Source of the DNA: Corylus avellana
Taxonomy: Eukaryota > Streptophyta > Magnoliopsida > Fagales > Betulaceae
Assembly (NCBI RefSeq): GCF_901000735.1
Contig: NC_081542.1
Span: 25,621,093-25,685,092, forward strand
DNA length: 64,000 bases
Reading direction: 5' to 3'
This document shows positions 57,801 through 64,000 of the stretch, piece after piece (the stretch's first letter is position 1; each line of letters starts with the position of its first letter). Both the position numbers and the translations under genes were made by a program. The notes below the pieces were generated by a model. It saw only the letters and a list, made by a program, of their open reading frames with translations. It made no database searches and was not told the DNA's origin.

Positions 57801-60360
57801 ATTAAAAAAAAAAAAAAAAAGTTAAAACAAAAATACAGCTTTTCTAAGCTGCTTTAGCTCTTTGCTTATTGTAACCAAACCCATTAACAGCGAATGTGGA
57901 GCCAAAATTAAGAAAGAGAGAAGAAGGGGGAAAATGCAATATTTCCTTTGTTCATTGCAGTATGAAGAATCCTATATCTCTTAATAACATATGTCAACAT
58001 ATGACTCAACATATTTGATAACAATCTATTTTAGACTTTGAATAGCTGCTTCAAAGTATCTGCTAATTTCGTTTCTAAGGGTGTGAAGTTTCTCTTGTGC
58101 CTCATGTTTCAACCTTGCACAGTAGTTGATATTTTCAAAGACCTTGAAGCCTGTTAGGCCAGTATCTTGAGGCAAGCCAAGGCTCTGTAGGCATAAAATA
58201 GAAGCACCTTGAGGCTTAACCTAGAGCTTCACATATTGAAGTTGTAGGCATGCTACAACTCATATAAAAGAGATCTGCATACATACTTTTAGTGGTGCAC
58301 ACCAGACAGAAATAGACTCAGTTCTCTTGATTTTCTTCTAGACACAATCATAGCAAATAGATGGATATATAATATTTGTTTGTATACCGATGTGAAAGCA
58401 CCTCATATTTGTATGTAGATTTACTAATCCCAGCAATAAATCTTGATTTATTTAGACTCTTTCTTGGCTATTTTTACTTTCTAGATTTTTGTTTATTGCT
58501 TTGCACTTCCCTCTTTAGTATTTAACTTGTTATCATCTAATTCAGCCTTCTCTGAACATGGGTGTGCTAAAATAATATCCAATACGTTCTTCAAATTTTA
58601 TATTCATAGACTCGCCATTGAAGCATACGGTGCAAGCAATATACCAGCTTTTCAAGGGTAACTTTGTGTACTTAGCATAGTGTGTCATTGACCTTGCTTA
58701 ATTTTTACTAAACAGTCTTATTCATGCCCTGACTAATTACTAGATTGTCAATTCTTTGGAGATATCAAGCACCCCTGAAACACAATTCTCTATCAGCTTT
58801 CTCTTGCAATGATTTGCATTAAACTGTTTATTAAAACAGAAGAGAGTCAACACTTGTACCCAGGAATGTAAATCCATGCTTGAACCTAAGCATTTTCTGC
58901 ACACAGCCGGTCAAGATCTTGTAATAACTTGAAGTGGGATATCCATACTTGCGTTATGATATAAAGATATTAAGAAACATGTAATTATTTCAGGTGACGA
59001 ATGATATATTCACAAAAGAGGACGGTGAGTTCTTGGTGAAACATGGAGCACTTCCTGAGGAAAGGATACGTGCTGTGGAAACTGGGGGATGCCCACACGC
59101 TGCAATTCGTGAAGACATTAGCATTAATCTTGGCCCTCTTGAGGAGCTCTCTAACCTGTACAAAGCAGACATACTTCTTTGTGAATCAGGGGGAGGTACT
59201 TTTAGAGAAATGATTATTGTAGCAATAGTTTAATTTTAAACTGATCTGAACTGACATTAAAGTTGGTATGCCACAAGTTACTAATTTGAAATGATGGTCA
59301 TATAGGAACCACTGAAACGGGATTTGGAATTAAGTGGCTTTAAAAATCAATTTTGGAAAATGCAGTTCAATTAATGCGGAAGATGGCAGTGATGACAATG
59401 TAAAGTTGTAAAAATAGGAATGGTTATATCAAACTGTGTTTGTGTGTTACCACTCTTCGGAATAAGTTTCAATGAGAAAAATGGTTCAATATTCACTTGA
59501 ATTTGTGTTGGTGTAGATAATTTAGCCGCCAACTTCAGCAGAGAACTGGCTGACTATATCATCTATATAATTGATGTATCTGGTGGTGATAAAATTCCTC
59601 GGAAAGGTGGCCCCGGCATCACCCAAGCTGATCTCCTTGTAGGTTCTTTCTTAAAAATTCATAGCTGCTCCTTTGGTTGTGGCACTCACCTAATCTGTTC
59701 ATTACCAATCTTGCTGACCAATTATAGATATAAAATACGCGGGGTGTCTGATGAAAATGAATTGACTGCATTGGGTTTCAGGTGATAAACAAGACCGACC
59801 TTGCCGCGGCAGTTGGCGCTGATTTGACCGTCATGGAGCGTGATGCACTTCGAATGCGTGATGGAGGGCCATTTGTCTTTGCTCAGGTTGGGTCGAGTCG
59901 ACTTTTTACTTGGTTTGCTTATAATAAACATGATATGGGCATTAACTTTACTCTGAGCTATGGGAGTTGCAGAATTACATTAATCTCTTATGATCCTATA
60001 GAACTTGTTCAATTTGAAAATGTGATTTAGAAATAAAACAGAAAGCAAGAAAGATTACCAATCAAATTGTACATAGATTTGGCACTGTTACCTTTCAGAT
60101 TGTTCATCTTGCCCTGCAAGAATGTTTTTTTGACAAGTTTTGTGGGTTTATCTTTCTCCCCTTCTCTTCCTCAAAGCACAGAGTTAGGGGAACAAATTAT
60201 ATGATATAATTGCCCCTTTTGTGCTTCAAATGTCAAAATTTGCCTTGTTCATGATGTATGTGATTTAAATGTGCAGGTGAAACATGGGCTTGGTGTAGAG
60301 GAAATAACAAACCACATTTTACAGGGCTGGGAAGCAGCGACTGGGATGAAGCGTCGCTGA
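54868..60360 (+). CDS. UREG: urease accessory protein UreG (GTPase)
   Basis: This GTPase drives nickel delivery to apo-urease in the cytosol, with UreD and UreF. Six exons: 54868-55187, 57655-57715, 58994-59195, 59517-59638, 59782-59886 and 60277-60360, all with GT-AG borders, giving 297 residues. Residues 3-45 are a His/Asp-rich segment (HDHHTHDH and similar), the metal-storing leader of plant UreG, here long. The P-loop GGPVGTGKT sits at about 101-109, split by intron 1 inside the motif. The metal-binding CPH is at 160-162 ([13 protein letters not shown]), CESGGDN follows, and the base-specificity motif NKTD is at 238-241. Everything needed for activity is present. Intron 1 (2.5 kb) contains a dead LINE with a TRIM inside it. 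The UTRs were not mapped. Confidence 0.95.
55690..56820 (+). mobile_element. decayed LINE 3' end (reverse-transcriptase zinc-binding region) in UREG intron 1
   Basis: Translated in shifting frames, the text reads like the C-terminal zf-RVT part of plant LINE ORF2. A tryptophan-rich lead-in ([13 protein letters not shown]) comes first, then [17 protein letters not shown], then the zinc-binding VVDRCCMCK...YLLFHC, then SRFGL. After a 0.5-kb interruption it resumes with [11 protein letters not shown] and [19 protein letters not shown]. Stops and frameshifts show it is dead. It has the same orientation as the gene. Confidence 0.7.
56101..56602 (-). mobile_element. TRIM retrotransposon nested in the LINE
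   Basis: Two direct repeats of about 207 bp (56101-56307 and 56396-56602) share cacatttg, caatcat/ctatcat, acccagtttcacctagtaag and caagcaatgt. On the minus strand the first LTR is followed directly by TGATATCAGAGC (56384-56395), one mismatch from the initiator-Met primer-binding site. A purine tract AAGGAGGGGAGTTT precedes the second LTR. The interior is under 100 bp with no coding sequence, so this is a complete TRIM. It splits the LINE text between the codons for ...RFGL and SW.... Confidence 0.75.
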
Positions 60361-61419
60361 CTTCCCTTTCTGGAAGTTGCTTCAGCTTATGTTTTGTATT
60401 AACGGCAACTCTTGTATTTGGGAACTTTTCAAATGTTTGTGTCACTGCATTTTGGAGTAACTATGGCTTCGTTTTCATGGTGTTTTCCGGAACTATGAGT
60501 ATCTAAGTACTTGAATTCTGTAACACAGATCAATAGGGTTCATGTATGTTCCTGTTGCCTGATGTAGAAATCTATGATAAAATGCAGAAAATAAGAGAAC
60601 ATTGATATTTTATGGTGATTCGGCTTTAGAGGCCTACGTTCACCACACTAAGAAGAGCTTGATATTATTCATCCTTATTATTTATTTATTTATTATTATT
60701 TTTTTTTTTAGGTAAAGGATTACGACCTTATTGAGCGACTTATACTGATAGTACGGTAGTAAGTTATCTAGAGCAGTCGATCATTTGGTGTAACACTATG
60801 AGGTTGGTTGTTCAAGTCTCCTCAATTAAATGATACACGATTCTTATGGATGGAGTTGTGTATCCGGAGTTTACCTAGCCGAAACAGATCTTAAAGGGGC
60901 CATGCATTGAGTTCTTGCCACAATGCATGTAAAAATACAAAAATAATAACTCAAGTGTAGTATATTCATATAACTAGGCCCGTTAACTTTTCAAAGTTGC
61001 TTTCATTTCTGTAAACATAAATATGCTCCTGATCATTGTAAAGCTGGCAAAATTTGTCGCTCAGATTAGTTGAATTTTGGATTTTTCTCCAAACTTTAGA
61101 CCCACATCCTGCCCCAAATGTTTTTTTGTATTTGTACTGATTTCTATATATTATTTTCAAGGGCGTGAGTTATTTGTTTTTTATTTTTTAAACAAAAATC
61201 TATAACTTTTATTGATGAAATATCAAGAGTATAAAGCTTTTATAATATATAGTATAAAGCTCTAAAAAATCATAGTTAAATGTTATGAGGTTACAAAGTC
61301 ATAAAAATGACTTCAAGCTTCCGTTAACCCATGTACAATTACAGTTAAGGAATATATTTACTTCGTGCTGACTAGATCTAGGACATGGGTAGCCTTTAAA
61401 AAAAAAAAAAAAAAAAAAA
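60361..61419. other. UREG 3' flank and spacer with repeat fragments
   Basis: The first ~220 bp are the likely UREG 3' UTR. From 60590 (gtgattcggctttagaggcc) to about 60920, the text resembles a retrotransposon remnant with a T run and a tRNA-like phrase (ggttgttcaagtctcc), not assignable. No gene is seen. An A run at 61397-61419 leads into the next element. Confidence 0.45.
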
Positions 61420-61716
61420 GTAACTTCATTGAAGACCCCTTGGACCTATCCATCAGATTTTAAACGTCACATGACGTATATACCCTTGACTTTTTTATAA
61501 AATTTCAACTTTACCCTTAATTCCAAAACATTTTTTTATTAAAAAAAAAAATCAGGGATATTTTTGTCTTTTTTAGCATTTCTAAACCTAAATTTGACGG
61601 AGGGGTTCAAATTGAGAGCAATTAAAAGTTTAGGGAATTAAATTGAGAGATTTTGAAGTTTGGGGGGCCTTTGTCAAATCGGGTGTAAATTCAGGAGTTT
61701 TTAGTGAAATTACCTC
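61420..61716. mobile_element. MULE-like MITE, family GGGTAACTTCACT, copy 2 (partly deleted)
   Basis: The left end gtaacttcattgaagacccc and the right end agtgaaattacctc are inverse and match the element at 7933-8312. Interior phrases agattttaaacgtcacatga and caaattgagagcaatt are also shared. Part of the left arm (the segments about closing parts of the palindrome near 61441) is missing. The end sequences are blurred by an A run, so no target duplication is given. Confidence 0.65.
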
Positions 61717-61739
61717 AAAATTAAAACAACAAAAAAACT

Positions 61740-62180
61740 AAAAATCTGGTCGTGAGAGATAAATCCCCACACGATCTACTCGTCGACTCGAAGGTTAGGA
61801 GACAATTCCATTCTCAACCCGAAGGTCAGGATGAAAAGAATAAACAATCAAAAAACAAAAAAGCCCCACAAGTAGTGGCAGAGGAGCATGTCATCATAGA
61901 CATTCCCAAGAAAACACGCCTTGGTTGATGAAGACGATCAAATCTAAGGTTGAAGAAACTAGATATGGATTTAGATCTAGATCTACAAACTAAATCTAAA
62001 GCAACCTCGCCAAAAACGGAGATCAGAGGAGATCACAGAGAAGACACCGAGCACTACTAACAGGGAAGGAAGGAGGAGGGAAGATTTAGATCTCTTTCTT
62101 GGTGTTGCTTGAAGGAAAAGAGAAAGATAATTCTAGAGAGAAGGCAAAGCTTCTTTGCTAGTTCTATTTTATTTCCCATA
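61740..62180 (-). repeat. probable LINE 5'-UTR-like fragment
   Basis: Read on the minus strand, this is a C/T-rich leader (cctcctccttccttccctg, gtgatctcctctgatctcc), then cttcgggttgagaatgg and similar text common in plant L1 leaders. No open reading frame was found. Classification is inference only. Confidence 0.3.
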
Positions 62181-62692
62181 AAAAGTCAACCTCAGCCTGG
62201 CATGCGATACTTTAGAGAGTGCATATCTTGGAAGAAGAAGCATGTAAAGTATTAAAAATATTAATTAAATGATTAAATATACAATTTCTTATTAATATAC
62301 CTTCAATTCAATACAGTGTTACATAAATATGCTTAATTACAAACTTCATAGCATTCTCATACAAAGCACTACATAATCATCTATCTATCTCTTAATCCAT
62401 ATGCAAAAAAACACCCAAAATTCCCCCCTAATCACATCAAAGATATACACCTGTAGGGGTCATATGAAAAAGAAAATCCTTGACATAGTTTTTTTTTTTT
62501 TCTTCTTTTCTAATTCAATCCTTGACATAGTTGGATGCACAGTTTGTACTCTACTTTTTGATGCATGCACTCCATTACCATTAGTGCAATCTTTTGTGAA
62601 ATCACCTTCCACTACCATAAAGTGCAGACATCAAAAAACAAAGTTCAAATGAGCAAAACCTAAAAGAAAAAAAGGTAATAAAGAATCCCATA
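62181..62692. other. spacer and 3' UTR of the cytochrome b561 gene
   Basis: No gene is seen. The phrase cttgacatagt occurs twice around a T run (62478 and 62520). The part next to 62693 is the likely 3' UTR of the minus-strand gene. Confidence 0.4.
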
Positions 62693-63281
62693 TCAGTCAA
62701 ACAAATTCTGAAGTGCATTGACCTTCCCACATGGTTCAAGGAACAACTCCTTTTGGTTGAGGCTTTCAGGAATCTCTCGATTGGGAAGTGTGATGGGTAC
62801 ATTGCCTAAAATCACACCTTGCTTTTGCAGATACTCCCACTTGTCTTGCAAGAGGTATAAGAAAGCAATGACAGAGACCTCTGCTGTGAAAAGTATAGTC
62901 CAAAGGGTTGCACTTCTTGATGTTTTCTTGATGTACACATTTATGCCTGTGTAGATGTTTATGATCACACCCAGAGAAATTACTGTCCCAAGCATCCAAT
63001 GCACAAAGTACCACAAGCTCCTTTCTTTCCTTCCCCTGCAAAAGAAGGGGGAATATGTACTTTTACATAAATAAAGAAAATCTTGCAATAATCAAAAACT
63101 AGTTGAAGTGTGAGAAATTTGAATGGGATTACCTTTTAGGCCTGAAAAATCCGACCAAGGCTTGCACCCATATAGCACCATAAAGAGCTAGACCTAGTAT
63201 TTGGTGGCTGTTATTGAATGCATTATCAAATTTTTTGATCGACATGATAGCTCCAGCTGTGCCAAGAAGCACTGAAAATGT
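62693..63281 (-). CDS. cytochrome b561-domain protein (3' part; 5' exons outside window)
   Basis: Two exons read on the minus strand: 63281-63133 and 63035-62693, both with good splice borders, giving 163 residues ending in TGA. They encode the C-terminal half of a b561 core. One helix contains the heme-ligand histidine (NNSHQILGLALYGAIWVQAL), next comes WYFVHWMLGTVISLGVIINI with a second histidine, then a final helix (TLWTILFTAEVSVIAFLYLL), and then a soluble tail. Cytochrome b561 proteins move electrons from ascorbate across membranes. In plants the core is often fused to a DOMON domain, which would be upstream and is not visible. Wording resembles the At4g18260/At2g30890-type group. The upstream intron contains a MITE. 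Confidence 0.85.
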
Positions 63282-63386
63282 CTGTTAGATGGAGAACTGG
63301 TTAGAATTTAGCACTTAGGGAGACACAAGGTAAAAAGAAGGACACTAGTGGAAGAACTTGAAAGGTTTTCTCTTTATTTAATTCAT

Positions 63387-63814
63387 GAGGTAACTTCACT
63401 TTAAACCCCTGAATTATCAAGCGATTTGAGAAGCCTCCAAAATTCAAAACCTCTCAATTTGAATCTCTGAACTTTTAATTGCAGTCAATTTGAACCCTTT
63501 CATTAGATTTAGCCGTTAACTTCCCTAATTTACCCTCTAAGAATTTTATAAAAAAAATCAGGGATATATACGTCATTATCTCACTTTTAACGTTTAAAAT
63601 TTAGCTGTTAACTTCCCTAATTTACCCCCTAAGAATTTTATAAAAAAAATCAGGGATATATACATCATTATCTCACTTTTAACGTTTAAAATCTTACGGA
63701 TATGTTCAAATTGATTGCAATTGAAAGTTTAGGGGTTGAAATTGAGAGGTATTGAAGTTTTGGAGGACTTCTCAAATCGCTTGGTAATTCAGGGGTGTAA
63801 AGTGAAGTTACCCC
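63387..63814. mobile_element. MULE-like MITE, family GGGTAACTTCACT, copy 3
   Basis: A 428-bp element in the cytochrome b561 intron. The left end gaggtaacttcactttaaac then ccctgaat mirrors attcaggggtgtaaagtgaa then gttacccc. It is flanked by a perfect 9-bp duplication TTAATTCAT (63378-63386 and 63815-63823). The middle contains a ~93-bp tandem duplication (about 63508-63600 and 63601-63693) that makes it longer than its relatives. Confidence 0.85.
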
Positions 63815-64000
63815 TTAATTCATTAGAATCTTAAAAAACAAGTGACTTTTTCATATCTCACAGCCGATATGAAGCTATCCTATATATGACCGTAGTAGTT
63901 TACTTAGTTTTTACATAAATGATGGTAATTTTTTTCAAACTGAATAATAGAGAAAAACAAGTAAATTAAGAGAAGAATTTCATAATCACTCACTCTCTTT

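Overview
This is nuclear DNA of a flowering plant, most likely a woody eudicot. The genes have short exons, GT-AG introns and AT-rich spacers. Plastid-targeted plant proteins are present, along with plant-type small families (dirigent, arabinogalactan peptide) and a dense load of plant mobile elements. Nothing fixes the species. All exon models were read by eye from splice sites and reading frame.

Genes, left to right. Plus strand: the 3' half of plastid beta-ketoacyl-ACP synthase I (505-4012, start outside the window). Minus: an intronless dirigent protein (12542-13114). Plus: the replicative helicase subunit MCM3 (21518-27276, 16 exons), with two E2F-type sites upstream. Plus: a plastid-type Rossmann-fold NAD(P)-binding protein of the Tic62/At2g34460 group (29690-33105). 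Minus: an arabinogalactan peptide (33674-33874). Plus: an intronless C2-domain protein (36238-36792). Plus: tRNA-Arg(ACG) and tRNA-Leu(CAA) 83 bp apart. Minus: a CCDC174-like coiled-coil protein (39116-42206). Plus: an Argonaute of the AGO2/AGO3 clade with a DDD catalytic triad (46820-53574). Plus: urease accessory GTPase UreG (54868-60360). Minus: the 3' end of a cytochrome b561-domain protein that runs off the right edge (62693-63281). They act in unrelated housekeeping pathways: plastid fatty acid synthesis, replication licensing, RNA silencing, nickel delivery to urease, and wall or lignan chemistry. There is no sign of a gene cluster.

The spacers and large introns are mostly mobile-element debris. 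The 4.0-12.5 kb and 13.1-21.3 kb blocks hold a tandem array of TRIM-like LTR/primer-binding-site units, several copies of one tRNA-derived SINE family, foldback elements, hAT-like elements with 8-bp target duplications, MULE-like MITEs with 9-10 bp target duplications, and repeated copies of the KASI 3' flank. Several element ends are defined by matching target-site duplications.

The items most worth a second look are: (1) a broken partial duplicate of the AGO2-like 5' region just upstream of the intact gene, itself split by a MITE whose 8-bp target duplication lies inside the pseudo-exon; (2) a ~1.1-kb foldback element at 13.3-14.5 kb whose arms are a G+C-rich ~11-bp minisatellite that reverses strand inside the element; (3) a TRIM nested in a dead LINE nested in UREG intron 1; (4) the tandem TRIM array and the repeated copies of the KASI downstream region.
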